A stretch of 64,000 bases of DNA from Ferrovibrio sp036381655 (GCF_036381655.1 NZ_DASVCJ010000006.1:62001-126000); one strand, 5' to 3'; counted from the first letter of the stretch, positions 24,823 to 33,789 are shown. Program-made: numbers and translations. Notes: generated by a model from the sequence alone, not told the origin.

Positions 24823-25302
24823 ATGGCGCAGCGGACGAAACAGCCGGCATCGAAAGGGCGCCAGAGCTCGCTGCCGGCGATCTATGTCTTGAACGGCCCC
24901 AACCTCAACCTGCTGGGGCAGAGACAGCCGGAAATCTACGGGCGAGACACGCTGGCCGATGTAGAACGGCTTTGCCGCCAGGCCGGAGAAAAGCTGGGCC
25001 TGGGCATAGTGTTCCGCCAGAGCAACCACGAAGGCGAGCTGGTAGACTGGATCCAGGAAGCGCGCAGCAAGGCCGTCGGCATCGTCATCAATGCGGGAGC
25101 CTACACGCATACCTCGGTGGCGCTGCTGGACGCCCTTTCCGCAGCGGAGAAACCGGTCATCGAGGTCCATCTGTCGAACATTTTCCGCCGCGAGAATTTC
25201 CGCCATCACTCCTATATCTCGATGGCGGCAAAGGGCGTGATCTGCGGTTTCGGCCCGAAGGGCTACGTGTTGGCGCTTGAAGCGCTCGCCGAGATCGTCT
25301 GA
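24823..25302 (+). CDS. aroQ: 3-Dehydroquinate dehydratase, type II
   Basis: This 159-residue enzyme catalyses the third step of the shikimate pathway and forms dodecamers. The signature LNGPNLNLLGQRQPEIYG is close to the N-terminus, followed by RQSNHEGELVDWI, VINAGAYTHTSVALLDAL and EVHLSNIFRRE with the catalytic histidine region. The frame is open far upstream, but the family start fits the ATG at 24823, 11 residues before the first conserved position region begins; the upstream extension contains no conserved sequence. aroQ-accB-accC is a common alphaproteobacterial order. Confidence 0.94.
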   Translation: MAQRTKQPASKGRQSSLPAIYVLNGPNLNLLGQRQPEIYGRDTLADVERLCRQAGEKLGLGIVFRQSNHEGELVDWIQEARSKAVGIVINAGAYTHTSVALLDALSAAEKPVIEVHLSNIFRRENFRHHSYISMAAKGVICGFGPKGYVLALEALAEIV

Positions 25303-25360
25303 ATACCGCATCGTTGGCAACAAACGAATCACTGGTTGTTTCAATACAGAGGAGTCCCCC

Positions 25361-25858
25361 ATGGCGTCCGCGCCGCAGGATAAGAACGGAAAATCCCGCT
25401 CGAGCCGCGTCGACCAGCAGATGATCCGCGACCTTGCCGACCTGCTCAACGAAACCGGGCTGACCGAGATCGAATGGAGCGAAGGGCCGTTGAAAGTCCG
25501 CGTCACCAAGGGCGGTGCGGCCGGCGCGCCGGTCTATGCCGCGCCCGCAAGCGTCGCCGCTGCGCCCGCCGTTCCGGCCGCGGCGGCTTCGGCCGGCGCA
25601 AGCGAAGCAGACCTCGCCTCTCACCCCGGCGCGGTGAAATCGCCGATGGTCGGCACCATCTACGTTGCGCCGGAGCCCGGTGCCGCCCCATTCGTGAAGG
25701 TTGGCGACACGGTCAATGCCGGGCAGACGCTCCTGATCGTCGAAGCCATGAAGACGATGAATCCGATCACGGCGCCCAAGGGCGGCCGGATCGCGCAGAT
25801 TCTCATCGAGAACCAGCAGCCGGTCGAATTCGGCCAGGTTCTGCTGATTATTGAGTAA
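25361..25858 (+). CDS. accB: Biotin carboxyl carrier protein of acetyl-CoA carboxylase
   Basis: This 165-residue carrier holds biotin for malonyl-CoA formation, the first committed step of fatty-acid synthesis. Biotin attaches at K131 in IVEAMKTMNPI. An Ala/Pro-rich linker (about 52-82) joins the N-terminal segment to the biotinyl domain (about 88-165). The ATG at 25361 is chosen because AGAGGAG lies 6-12 bases upstream; a longer in-frame start at 25277 overlaps aroQ and lacks conservation. It is followed 17 bases later by accC. Confidence 0.95.
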   Translation: MASAPQDKNGKSRSSRVDQQMIRDLADLLNETGLTEIEWSEGPLKVRVTKGGAAGAPVYAAPASVAAAPAVPAAAASAGASEADLASHPGAVKSPMVGTIYVAPEPGAAPFVKVGDTVNAGQTLLIVEAMKTMNPITAPKGGRIAQILIENQQPVEFGQVLLIIE

Positions 25859-25875
25859 AAGGCGGGCCGCATCGC

Positions 25876-27219
25876 ATGTTCGATAAGGTGCTGATCGCCA
25901 ACCGCGGCGAGATCGCCCTGCGTATCCACCGCGCTTGCCGCGAAATGGGCATCCGCACGGTGGCTGTGCATTCAACAGCGGATTCCGAGGCGATGCATGT
26001 GCGCATCGCCGATGAATCGGTCTGCATCGGGCCGCCGCCGTCGAATCTAAGCTACCTCAACATCCCTGCCATTATCGCCGCAGCCGAGATTACCGGCGCC
26101 GACGCGATCCACCCGGGCTATGGCTTCCTGTCGGAGAATCCGAAGTTCGCCGAGATCGTGGAGGCCCATGGCATCACCTTCATCGGCCCGACCTCGGAAC
26201 ACATCAAGCTGATGGGCGACAAGATCGCCGCCAAGGAAGCCGCCAAGCAGCTCGGTCTGCCGGTCGTGCCGGGTTCCGACGGCGCCATCGCCGACGAGGC
26301 GCAGGGCCGCAAGCTGGCCGACGAGATGGGCTATCCCGTGCTGATCAAGGCCACCGCCGGCGGTGGCGGCAGAGGCATGAAGGTTGTGCGCTCGCCCGCC
26401 GAATTCGGCCAGGCGCTCGCCCAGGCCAAGGCGGAAGCCCGCAGCGCCTTCGGCAATGATGCCGTCTATGTCGAGAAGTATCTGGCCCGCCCGCGCCATA
26501 TCGAAATGCAGATTTTCGGCGACAGCCACGGCAACGCCGTGCATCTGGGCGAGCGTGACTGCTCGCTGCAGCGCCGGCACCAGAAAGTGCTGGAAGAAGC
26601 GCGTTCGCCGGCGCTGAATGCGGATCAGCGCGAAAAGCTCGGCACGCTGGCGGCAAATGCGATCGCCAAGCTGGGCTATCGCGGTGCCGGCACGATCGAG
26701 TTCCTGTACGAGAACGGCCAGTTCTACTTCATCGAGATGAATACCCGGCTGCAGGTGGAGCATCCGGTGACCGAGATGATCACCGGCCTGGATCTGGTCC
26801 GCGAGCAGATCCGGATCGCCAGTGGCGCTCCGCTGGGCTACATCCAGGACGACATCCGCTTCAACGGCCATGCCATCGAATGCCGCATCAACGCGGAAAA
26901 TCCGCGCACCTTCGCCCCCTCGCCCGGTCGGGTCACCGATTACCACGTTCCCGGCGGCCTCGGCGTGCGCGTCGATAGCGCCCTTTACACCGGCTACCAG
27001 ATCCCGCCGCATTACGACAGCCTGATCGGCAAGCTGATCGTGCACGGCACCAGCCGCAACGAATGCCTGATGCGCTTGCGCCGGGCGCTGGAGGAATACG
27101 TGATCGGCGGTCTGGAAACCACGATTCCGCTGCATCTGGCCCTGATCGATGAGCCGGATTTCGTCAACGGGGCCTATGACATCCACTGGCTGGAGGAGTT
27201 CATTGCCCGGCAGGGATAG
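25876..27219 (+). CDS. accC: Biotin carboxylase subunit of acetyl-CoA carboxylase
   Basis: This 447-residue ATP-grasp enzyme carboxylates the biotin of AccB with bicarbonate. It begins with FDKVLIANRGEIALRI and contains the ATP-grasp glycine loop KATAGGGGRGMK, the HLGERDCSLQRRHQK stretch and EMNTRLQVEHPVTE around the catalytic residues. The length is exactly that of stand-alone AccC. It lies 17 bases after accB and is expected to be co-transcribed; the carboxyltransferase genes accA and accD are not in the window. Confidence 0.97.
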   Translation: MFDKVLIANRGEIALRIHRACREMGIRTVAVHSTADSEAMHVRIADESVCIGPPPSNLSYLNIPAIIAAAEITGADAIHPGYGFLSENPKFAEIVEAHGITFIGPTSEHIKLMGDKIAAKEAAKQLGLPVVPGSDGAIADEAQGRKLADEMGYPVLIKATAGGGGRGMKVVRSPAEFGQALAQAKAEARSAFGNDAVYVEKYLARPRHIEMQIFGDSHGNAVHLGERDCSLQRRHQKVLEEARSPALNADQREKLGTLAANAIAKLGYRGAGTIEFLYENGQFYFIEMNTRLQVEHPVTEMITGLDLVREQIRIASGAPLGYIQDDIRFNGHAIECRINAENPRTFAPSPGRVTDYHVPGGLGVRVDSALYTGYQIPPHYDSLIGKLIVHGTSRNECLMRLRRALEEYVIGGLETTIPLHLALIDEPDFVNGAYDIHWLEEFIARQG

Positions 27220-27273
27220 CCCCTCGGACGGGACTGGCGGCCCCCCCGCCTTGCGCTAAGCTCCTCTCCTACG

Positions 27274-27945
27274 ATGAGCATGCGCCCCGAACCGCTCACG
27301 CCGGAACTCCTGCTGCAGGCCTATGCGCGCGGCTATTTCCCGATGGCCGACAGCGCCGACGATCCGTCATATTTCTGGGTTTACCCGCAGCGGCGCGGCA
27401 TCATCCCGCTGGACGATTTCCATCTGCCGCGCAAACTGGCGCGCAAGATCCGCTCCGGCCTGTTTCGCGTCACCGTCGACCAGGATTTCTCCGGGGTGAT
27501 CACCGCCTGCGCGGAGCCGACGGAACATCCGCAGCGGCGCAACACCTGGATCAATGAAACGATTCGAAGGGCTTACATCCAACTGCATCGCCTGGGCTTT
27601 GCCCACAGCGTCGAATGCTGGGACGCCGATGGCGATCTGGCCGGCGGATTGTACGGCGTGCAGCTCGGGGCGGCCTTCTTCGGCGAGAGCATGTTCAGCC
27701 GCATGACGGATGCCTCCAAGGTGGCGCTGGTGCACCTGGTCGGGCGGCTGATCGCCGGCGGTTTCGAGCTGCTGGACACGCAATTCGTCACCCCGCATCT
27801 GATGCAGTTCGGGGCGATCGAAATCACGCGCGAGCGGTATCTGGAACTGCTGTTCGACGCCCTGCCGCGGCGGGCCGACTTCTACGGCTTACCGCCGGAT
27901 GCCTCGCCCGACTTGCTCCTGCAATCGATCAGCCAGACATCGTAA
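27274..27945 (+). CDS. aat: Leucyl/phenylalanyl-tRNA-protein transferase
   Basis: This 223-residue enzyme adds Leu or Phe to proteins with N-terminal Arg or Lys, marking them for ClpS-ClpAP degradation. It shows LLLQAYARGYFPMA, the WVYPQRRGIIPLD segment, TWINETIRRAY, GGLYGVQLGAAFFGESMFS and LLDTQFVTPHLMQFGA, all typical. It follows accC by 54 bases. Its last 64 bases overlap the end of the convergent DUF2155 gene, a rather long overlap for two conserved genes. Confidence 0.95.
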   Translation: MSMRPEPLTPELLLQAYARGYFPMADSADDPSYFWVYPQRRGIIPLDDFHLPRKLARKIRSGLFRVTVDQDFSGVITACAEPTEHPQRRNTWINETIRRAYIQLHRLGFAHSVECWDADGDLAGGLYGVQLGAAFFGESMFSRMTDASKVALVHLVGRLIAGGFELLDTQFVTPHLMQFGAIEITRERYLELLFDALPRRADFYGLPPDASPDLLLQSISQTS

Positions 27946-28307
27946 ACCGGATGCTCGAGCGGATTGAGCGCGGGACTGGAGGCGAACATCCAGCCATGGA
28001 AGCGCTCGACCGGTTCCTGTCCCGGCGGCTGCTCGACGATTTCCAGATAGGCGGCGCTTTCCGGCGGATACTCCGGCGGCCGCTTCCGACAGGTCCTCAC
28101 CGTGACCTTGAGCGTGCCAAAACCGATGGTCTGTCCCACCGGCGCTTCGAAGGTGTAGGTGCGGGCGGTGATCTTATCCAGCCCCTGCAGCACCGCGATC
28201 GGCATGGGGTTCGACGGGTAGTCCGGCGTCGTGTCCGAGGTCTGCGCCCCGACCGGGCCGGCCGCGGTCAGGAAACCGGCGATGAGAAGAAGACGCGGGA
28301 GGTTCAC
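27882..28307 (-). CDS. DUF2155 secreted protein
   Basis: This is a small exported protein of about 141 residues if started at the GTG at 28307, which gives a short signal peptide (LPRLLLIAGFLTAAGPVGAQ). The frame is open back to an ATG at 28439, but that extension lies inside mlaD and includes two copies of a tandem repeat, so it is less likely. The domain (about 40-135) ends with the diagnostic FHGWMFASSPALNPLEHP and YDVWLIDC. Function is unknown; its place beside mlaD and an NDUFA12 gene is conserved in alphaproteobacteria. The start is uncertain. Confidence 0.8.
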   Translation of the reverse strand: MNLPRLLLIAGFLTAAGPVGAQTSDTTPDYPSNPMPIAVLQGLDKITARTYTFEAPVGQTIGFGTLKVTVRTCRKRPPEYPPESAAYLEIVEQPPGQEPVERFHGWMFASSPALNPLEHPVYDVWLIDCRSKSGEASGGKP

Positions 28308-28341
28308 TGGATCAAGGCCGGCCGGTCGTATGTTGAGCCCG

Positions 28342-28374
28342 GGTTCACTTGCTGGGCCCGGTTCACTTGCTGGG
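28342..28374. repeat. 18-base tandem duplication at the mlaD stop codon
   Basis: GGTTCACTTGCTGGG occurs at 28342-28356 and again at 28360-28374, a period of 18 bases with CCC between. The second copy contains the mlaD stop codon and its last two codons; the first copy duplicates them in the short mlaD/DUF2155 spacer. It looks like a recent slippage duplication that moved the DUF2155 start away from mlaD. Confidence 0.85.
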
Positions 28375-28875
28375 TAGGGGCGACAATTCCGGGGCGTCGC
28401 CGTCCTGCCCCTTCTTGCCATTAGCGGCACCGCTGGCACTGAAAATGGCCTGGCCGATCAAATCCATCAGGTTGACGGACCCCTGCGTGTACTTGACCTC
28501 TTCGCCTGCTTTCAGCATGACGTCGCTGCCGCCCGGCTCCACCGAAAGGTAATTGCCGCCGAGCAGGCCTTCGGATGCCACCTTCACGGCGCTGTCCTCG
28601 GGAATCTTGTAGCGGCTGTCGACCGAGAAGGTCACGATCGCCGCATAGGTCTTCGGATCGAGCGACTGATGCGTGATGGTGCCGACCTTGATCCCGGACA
28701 TGCGGACATCGCCGCCGACCACCAGACCATCGGCCCGATTGAAACGCGCCTGCAATTCGTAGCCCGAGCCGCCGCTATTGCCGAAGCCGGTCTTGTTGTA
28801 GGCAAAGCCGAGGAAGAACACGGCAACAGCCAGCACCACTGCACCAATCAGGGTTTCAACCAGGTTGCCGTTCAT
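28363..28875 (-). CDS. mlaD: Outer-membrane lipid asymmetry protein MlaD (MCE domain)
   Basis: This 170-residue periplasmic substrate-binding component of the Mla phospholipid transport system is anchored by one N-terminal membrane segment (LIGAVVLAVAVFFLGFAY, about 9-26). The MCE domain (about 38-116) contains ADGLVVGGDVRMSGIKVG and SEGLLGGNYLSVEPGG. The C-terminal tail is helical then Gly/Lys-rich. The Mla ATPase and permease are not in the window, which is usual in alphaproteobacteria where mlaD sits with the NDUFA12 gene. An 18-base duplication spans its stop codon. Confidence 0.92.
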   Translation of the reverse strand: MNGNLVETLIGAVVLAVAVFFLGFAYNKTGFGNSGGSGYELQARFNRADGLVVGGDVRMSGIKVGTITHQSLDPKTYAAIVTFSVDSRYKIPEDSAVKVASEGLLGGNYLSVEPGGSDVMLKAGEEVKYTQGSVNLMDLIGQAIFSASGAANGKKGQDGDAPELSPLPSK

Positions 28876-28931
28876 ACCGTCCTCTCGCCTCTACCTTCCG
28901 CGCCCAACATCCTGCGCCGGGGCCATTCAGC

Positions 28932-29273
28932 TTATTCCGGCTGCCAGGCTTCGTAATCACCCGTGGCGGGCGGCCGGTGACCGCCCTTGGCGACACTGCC
29001 CGCCGGCCGGTAGGCGAAGGGCGTGCCGCTGAGATTCGGCACATGCTCTTTTTGCCACGGCTTGCGCTCGACACCGCCCAGCGGCGCCTCGTCCGTGGTG
29101 TAATGCAACCAGGCGTGCCATTCCGGCGGCACTTTCGACGCCTCGGCCACGCCGTTGTAGATCACCCACCGCTTGCGTCCGCCCTTTTCGCGGAAATAGC
29201 GGTTGCCGAACTGATCCTTGCCGACCAGTTTACCCTTCCACCAGGTGTAAAGCTTGGTGCCGATGAGACTCAT
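28932..29273 (-). CDS. NADH:ubiquinone oxidoreductase accessory subunit, NDUFA12 family
   Basis: This 113-residue protein belongs to the NDUFA12/B17.2 family, a supernumerary subunit of respiratory complex I shared by mitochondria and alphaproteobacteria. The signature includes LVGKDQFGNRYFREK, WVIYNGVAEASKVPPEWHAW, LHYTTDEAP and a C-terminal WQKEHVPNLSGT. The main nuo operon is not in the window. Its presence is one of the better taxonomic indicators here. It lies 56 bases upstream of mlaD on the same strand. Confidence 0.94.
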   Translation of the reverse strand: MSLIGTKLYTWWKGKLVGKDQFGNRYFREKGGRKRWVIYNGVAEASKVPPEWHAWLHYTTDEAPLGGVERKPWQKEHVPNLSGTPFAYRPAGSVAKGGHRPPATGDYEAWQPE

Positions 29274-29372
29274 GGATGCGCCTACCTCAACCGGGAATCC
29301 GGGCCGAAAACCGGGCGGACTATGGCATCCCAGCCGCGCGCGGGCAAGCCTCGTCCCCTCAGCAGATCATGC

Positions 29373-29918
29373 CTAACGTGCGGTAATCAGAGCGATTTCC
29401 TGGGCGAATTCACGCTGCAGCTCCTGTTTCGCCGCAGTCTCGAAGGCCGGATACTTGGCCGCGGCCGACATCAGCGCGGGATTGTCCTTGGGCAGGTCGT
29501 CGGGGCGGAGAATGTCGCCCGCCTTCACCTGCCCCTTCTGGCCGAGGCTGAGGACGGCCCGCGTGATGGCCGTCGTCAGCAGCCGCTGCCCTTCGCCGCT
29601 CGCGAAATAGGTGTCCAGCGCGTCCAGTTCGGGCTTGCTGTACTGGCGGACGGCAGCGTTGACGACGGCCTCCTGGAATCGCTGGCCCGCCCCGGGGGCG
29701 CGTTCGCGCAGGCTGGCGGCCTTCGCCTGCTGCTCCGGCGTCTGGGCCGGCAGGAAATTCAGGTAAAGCTGGACAATCGTATCGACCCGCTTTTCCAGGC
29801 CGATAGTCGTCATCAGCCGCTCGGCGGCGGCCCGGGCCGCCTTGTCCGGGGCGGCACCGGCAGGCGGGGCAAAAGCGGCAATAAAAAAAATCAGGCTGAC
29901 GGTCAGCAGGCGGCGCAT
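29373..29918 (-). CDS. DUF2059 exported protein
   Basis: This 181-residue protein has a clear signal peptide (LLTVSLIFFIAAFAPPAGA, cleavage near residue 22). The mature part is helical and ends with a DUF2059-like stretch in which YSKPELDALDTYFASGEGQRLL is characteristic: these proteins are small periplasmic helical domains of unknown role. It is divergent from nrdJ and separated from the NDUFA12 gene by 99 bases that hold nothing recognisable. Confidence 0.75.
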   Translation of the reverse strand: MRRLLTVSLIFFIAAFAPPAGAAPDKAARAAAERLMTTIGLEKRVDTIVQLYLNFLPAQTPEQQAKAASLRERAPGAGQRFQEAVVNAAVRQYSKPELDALDTYFASGEGQRLLTTAITRAVLSLGQKGQVKAGDILRPDDLPKDNPALMSAAAKYPAFETAAKQELQREFAQEIALITAR

Positions 29919-30112
29919 CGGCGAATCCCGAAAAACTCAACGAGTCACATTGGAAGGGTGGATTGTGGCAAATCCCTGTCAATAAGCCATACCCCAAGCC
30001 ATAGCAGATTTCGTGTTTGCTCAGACCACGGCGTTCACCTAGATTTAGCATCTGTGGCGGCAGATTGGCGCTAGATGTTGGGTTTTTACCCCTTCTCGAT
30101 TGCCCAATCACA

Positions 30113-30128
30113 CCACAACATATTGATT
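30113..30128. promoter_or_regulatory. Candidate NrdR box upstream of nrdJ
   Basis: CCACAACATATTGATT matches the known NrdR-box pattern ACACAATATATTGTGT at 12 of 16 positions and lies 38 bases before the nrdJ ATG. A second box at the usual helical distance was not seen. The rest of the 247-base DUF2059/nrdJ gap shows no B12 riboswitch. Confidence 0.35.
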
Positions 30129-30165
30129 TCATTGGCGACTTTGGATGGCGGGGAGATCGACGGTT

Positions 30166-33100
30166 ATGCGCATTCAGCGGCATTTCACGGTAGCAGGCGA
30201 AGACGCTTACGCGGGTCTGGAGTGGAAGACCACAACCAGTGAAATCCGCAACCCGGACGGCAGCATCGTCTTCAAGCTGGACCAGTTGGAAGTGCCGGCC
30301 TCCTGGTCGCAGGTCGCCGCCGATGTGCTGGCGCAGAAGTATTTCCGCCGCGCCGGCGTGCCGGTCGCCCTGAAGGCGGTCCCCGAAGAGGATGTGCCCG
30401 AATTCCTGTGGCGCCGCGAGCCCGATGCGGAGGCGTTGGAGGCTCTGCCGGAGAAAGACCGCACGACTCAGGAGATGAGCGGCCGCGAGGTGTTCGACCG
30501 GCTGGCCGGCACCTGGGCCTACTGGGGCTGGAAGGGCGGCTATTTCGATTCGGAAAACGACGCCCGCGCCTATTTCGACGAGATGCGCTTCATGCTGGCC
30601 GCTCAGGTGGCCGCCCCCAACTCGCCGCAATGGTTCAATACCGGCCTGCATTGGGCCTATGGCATCAATGGTCCGGCGCAGGGCCATTATTACGTCGATT
30701 ACAAAACCGGCCAGCTCACCAAATCGACCTCGGCCTATGAGCATCCGCAGCCGCATGCCTGCTTCATCCAGTCGGTGCAGGACGACCTCGTCAACGAGGG
30801 CGGCATCATGGACCTCTGGGTGCGCGAGGCGCGCCTGTTCAAATACGGCTCCGGCACCGGCAGCAACTTCTCCAAGCTGCGCGGCGAAGGCGAAAAGCTG
30901 TCCGGCGGGGGCAAATCTTCGGGCCTGATGAGCTTTCTGAAGATCGGCGACCGCGCAGCCGGCGCCATCAAATCCGGAGGCACCACGCGGCGCGCCGCCA
31001 AGATGGTGATCTGCGACATCGATCATCCCGATATCGAGCAGTTCATCGACTGGAAGGTCATCGAGGAGCAGAAAGTCGCTGCCCTCGTCGCCGGCTCCAA
31101 GCTGGCCAACAAGCACCTCAATCTGATCATGCAGGCCTGTTCCCTAGGCAGCGGCGACGGCCGTTTCGATCCGAAGAAGAACGTCCAGCTGCGCCGCGAG
31201 ATCGTTGCCGCCCGCAAGGCGATGATCCCGGAGAACTATATCCAGCGCGTCATCCAGTTCGCCAAGCAGGGCTATACCGAGATCGAGTTCCCCACCTACG
31301 ACACCGACTGGGATTCGGAGGCCTATCTTTCCGTCTCCGGCCAGAACTCGAACAATTCGGTACGCGTCAGCGACGACTTCCTGCGTGCCGTGGAGAATGA
31401 CGGCGACTGGTCGCTGATCCGCCGCATCGACGGAAAGCCGGCGAAGGTGCTGAAGGCGCGCCAGCTCTGGGAACATATCGGCTATGCCGCCTGGGCATCC
31501 GCCGATCCGGGCATTCAGTTCGATACCTCGATCAACGACTGGCATACCTGCCCGGCCGATGGCCGCATCAATGCGTCGAATCCGTGCTCGGAATACATGT
31601 TCCTGGACGATACGGCGTGCAATCTCGCCTCGCTGAATCTGATGTGCTTCCGCCAGGCGGACGGCAAGTTCGACGTCGAAGCCTTCGAACATGCCGTGCG
31701 GCTGTGGACGATCACGCTGGAAATCAGCGTCATGATGGCGCAGTTCCCCAGCCGCGAGATCGCCGAGCTGTCGTATAAGTTCCGCACGCTCGGCCTCGGC
31801 TACGCCAATCTCGGCGCCCTGCTCATGTCCTGCGGCCTGTCCTACGACTCGGATGCCGGGCGCGCGCTCTGCGGTGCCATCACGGCGGTGATGACCGGCG
31901 TCGCCTACGCCACCTCGGCGGAAATGGCCGGCGAACTCGGCGCATTCCCAGGCTATGCGCCGAATGCCGAGGACATGCTGCGCGTCATCCGCAATCATCG
32001 CCGCGCCGCGCAGGGCGATCATTTCGGCTATGAAGGCGTGACCACCCCGCCGGTGCCGCTCGATCATGCCAGTTGCCCGGACACCGCCTTGCTCACCGCC
32101 GCCGAACGGGCCTGGAACCGGGCCCTGGAATTGGGCCGGCAGCATGGCTATCGCAACGCCCAGGTCAGCGTCATCGCCCCGACCGGCACGATCGGTCTGG
32201 TGATGGACTGCGACACCACCGGCATCGAGCCGGACTTCGCGCTGGTGAAGTTCAAGAAGCTGGCGGGCGGCGGCTACTTCAAGATCATCAACCGCACGGT
32301 GCCGCTGGCGCTCAGGACGCTCGGCTACACCGATGCGGAGATCAAGGACATCGTCGACTATGCTGTCGGTCATGGCACCCTGGCCAATGCGCCGGGCATC
32401 AATCATCAGGCACTGAAGGCCAGGGGCTTCACCGACGAAGCCATCGCCAAGGCCGAGAAAGGCCTGCGTGGCGCGTTCGACATCAAGTTCGTGCTGAATC
32501 GCTGGACGCTGGGCGCCGATTTCTGCAAGAGCCTCGGCTTCACCGATGCCCAGCTCGACGATCCCGATTTCGACCTCCTGACCGCGCTCGGCTTCAAGGC
32601 CGAGGAGATCGCCGCGGCCAATCTCTATTGCTGCGGCGCCATGACGGTGGAAGGCGCACCGGGCCTGCGCGACGAGCATCTGCCGGTCTTTGACTGCGCC
32701 AATCCCTGCGGTAAGGACGGCACCCGCTTCCTGTCCGCGGAAAGCCATATCCGCATGATGGCCGCCGCCCAGCCGTTCATTACCGGCGCGATCTCCAAGA
32801 CCATCAACATGCCGAACCTCGCCAGCGTCGAGGATTGCAAGCAGGCCTACATGCTGGCCTGGAAGCTCGGCTGCAAGGCCATCGCGCTCTACCGCGACGG
32901 CTCGAAACTGTCGCAGCCGCTGCAGGCGCAGGTGCTGGAAGACGATGCAGAGGATGCCGAAAGCATCGCCGAGCAGGTAGCCGAGGCGCCGGCGGCGGCT
33001 CGGGCGCAGATCATCGCCGAGCGCATCGTCGAGAAGCATATTGCCGGCCGGCAGAAGCTGCCGCTGCGCCGCAAGGGTTACACCCAGAAGGCCATCGTCG

Positions 33101-33789
33101 GCGGGCACAAGGTCTACCTGCGCACCGGCGAATACGATGACGGCAAGCTGGGCGAGATTTTCATCGACATGCACAAGGAGGGCGCCGCCTTCCGCAGCCT
33201 GATGAACAACTTCGCCATCGCCATCTCCATCGGCCTGCAATACGGCGTGCCGCTCGAGGAATTCGTCGACGCCTTCACCTTCACCCGCTTCGAACCTTCG
33301 GGCATGGTGGAAGGCAACGACGTCATCAAGATGGCGACATCCATCCTCGACTACGTCTTCCGCGAACTGGCGATCAGCTATCTCGGCCGCACCGACCTCG
33401 CCCATGTGCAGCCGGAAGATCTGCGCCATGACGCGCTCGGTGCCAAGCAGGCGCCGCTGAAGGAGGTCGGAAAGGTCGACGAGGTAATCAAGGTCGCTTC
33501 CACCGGCTATATCCGCTCCAATCTCTATGTGCTGAAAGGTGGCCAGAAGCGCGAGGCGGCGGCGGAATTGCAGGCAACCGGCACCGATGGCCCCGCCATG
33601 ACGATGACGGCGAGCGAACCGGCCACGGTTACGGTTGGCGCCACGTCCAAGGTGATGGAGCGCATCGCCGAAGCCCGCATGAAGGGTTACGAAGGCGACG
33701 CCTGCCCCGAATGCGGCAACTTCACCCTGGTACGCAACGGCACCTGCCTGAAATGCGACAGCTGCGGCAGCACGACGGGCTGCAGCTGA
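30166..33789 (+). CDS. nrdJ: Adenosylcobalamin-dependent ribonucleotide reductase, class II
   Basis: This 1207-residue enzyme makes deoxyribonucleotides with adenosylcobalamin as radical source, so it works with or without oxygen. The ATG at 30166 (MRIQRHFTVAG) matches the family start, with GGGGAG 10-15 bases upstream. The catalytic region contains HACFIQSVQDD, KYGSGTGSNFSKLRGEGE, NPCSEYMFLDDTACNLASLN (active-site N-C-E) and VSVIAPTGTIGLVMDCDTTG. The C-terminus carries the zinc-type CPECGNF...CDSCGSTTGCS tail used for thiol regeneration. It depends on the cobalamin whose late synthesis genes lie at 3.6-7.6 kb. A terminator follows. Confidence 0.96.
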   Translation: MRIQRHFTVAGEDAYAGLEWKTTTSEIRNPDGSIVFKLDQLEVPASWSQVAADVLAQKYFRRAGVPVALKAVPEEDVPEFLWRREPDAEALEALPEKDRTTQEMSGREVFDRLAGTWAYWGWKGGYFDSENDARAYFDEMRFMLAAQVAAPNSPQWFNTGLHWAYGINGPAQGHYYVDYKTGQLTKSTSAYEHPQPHACFIQSVQDDLVNEGGIMDLWVREARLFKYGSGTGSNFSKLRGEGEKLSGGGKSSGLMSFLKIGDRAAGAIKSGGTTRRAAKMVICDIDHPDIEQFIDWKVIEEQKVAALVAGSKLANKHLNLIMQACSLGSGDGRFDPKKNVQLRREIVAARKAMIPENYIQRVIQFAKQGYTEIEFPTYDTDWDSEAYLSVSGQNSNNSVRVSDDFLRAVENDGDWSLIRRIDGKPAKVLKARQLWEHIGYAAWASADPGIQFDTSINDWHTCPADGRINASNPCSEYMFLDDTACNLASLNLMCFRQADGKFDVEAFEHAVRLWTITLEISVMMAQFPSREIAELSYKFRTLGLGYANLGALLMSCGLSYDSDAGRALCGAITAVMTGVAYATSAEMAGELGAFPGYAPNAEDMLRVIRNHRRAAQGDHFGYEGVTTPPVPLDHASCPDTALLTAAERAWNRALELGRQHGYRNAQVSVIAPTGTIGLVMDCDTTGIEPDFALVKFKKLAGGGYFKIINRTVPLALRTLGYTDAEIKDIVDYAVGHGTLANAPGINHQALKARGFTDEAIAKAEKGLRGAFDIKFVLNRWTLGADFCKSLGFTDAQLDDPDFDLLTALGFKAEEIAAANLYCCGAMTVEGAPGLRDEHLPVFDCANPCGKDGTRFLSAESHIRMMAAAQPFITGAISKTINMPNLASVEDCKQAYMLAWKLGCKAIALYRDGSKLSQPLQAQVLEDDAEDAESIAEQVAEAPAAARAQIIAERIVEKHIAGRQKLPLRRKGYTQKAIVGGHKVYLRTGEYDDGKLGEIFIDMHKEGAAFRSLMNNFAIAISIGLQYGVPLEEFVDAFTFTRFEPSGMVEGNDVIKMATSILDYVFRELAISYLGRTDLAHVQPEDLRHDALGAKQAPLKEVGKVDEVIKVASTGYIRSNLYVLKGGQKREAAAELQATGTDGPAMTMTASEPATVTVGATSKVMERIAEARMKGYEGDACPECGNFTLVRNGTCLKCDSCGSTTGCS

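Noticed and set aside
29919..30165. Possible cobalamin riboswitch before nrdJ
   Set aside because: No B12-box-like core or compatible stems could be seen by eye; a covariance search would settle it.
31144..33429. Open frame of 761 codons antisense to nrdJ
   Set aside because: Arg/Gly/His/Asp-rich mirror of the nrdJ reading frame with no domain pattern or ribosome site.
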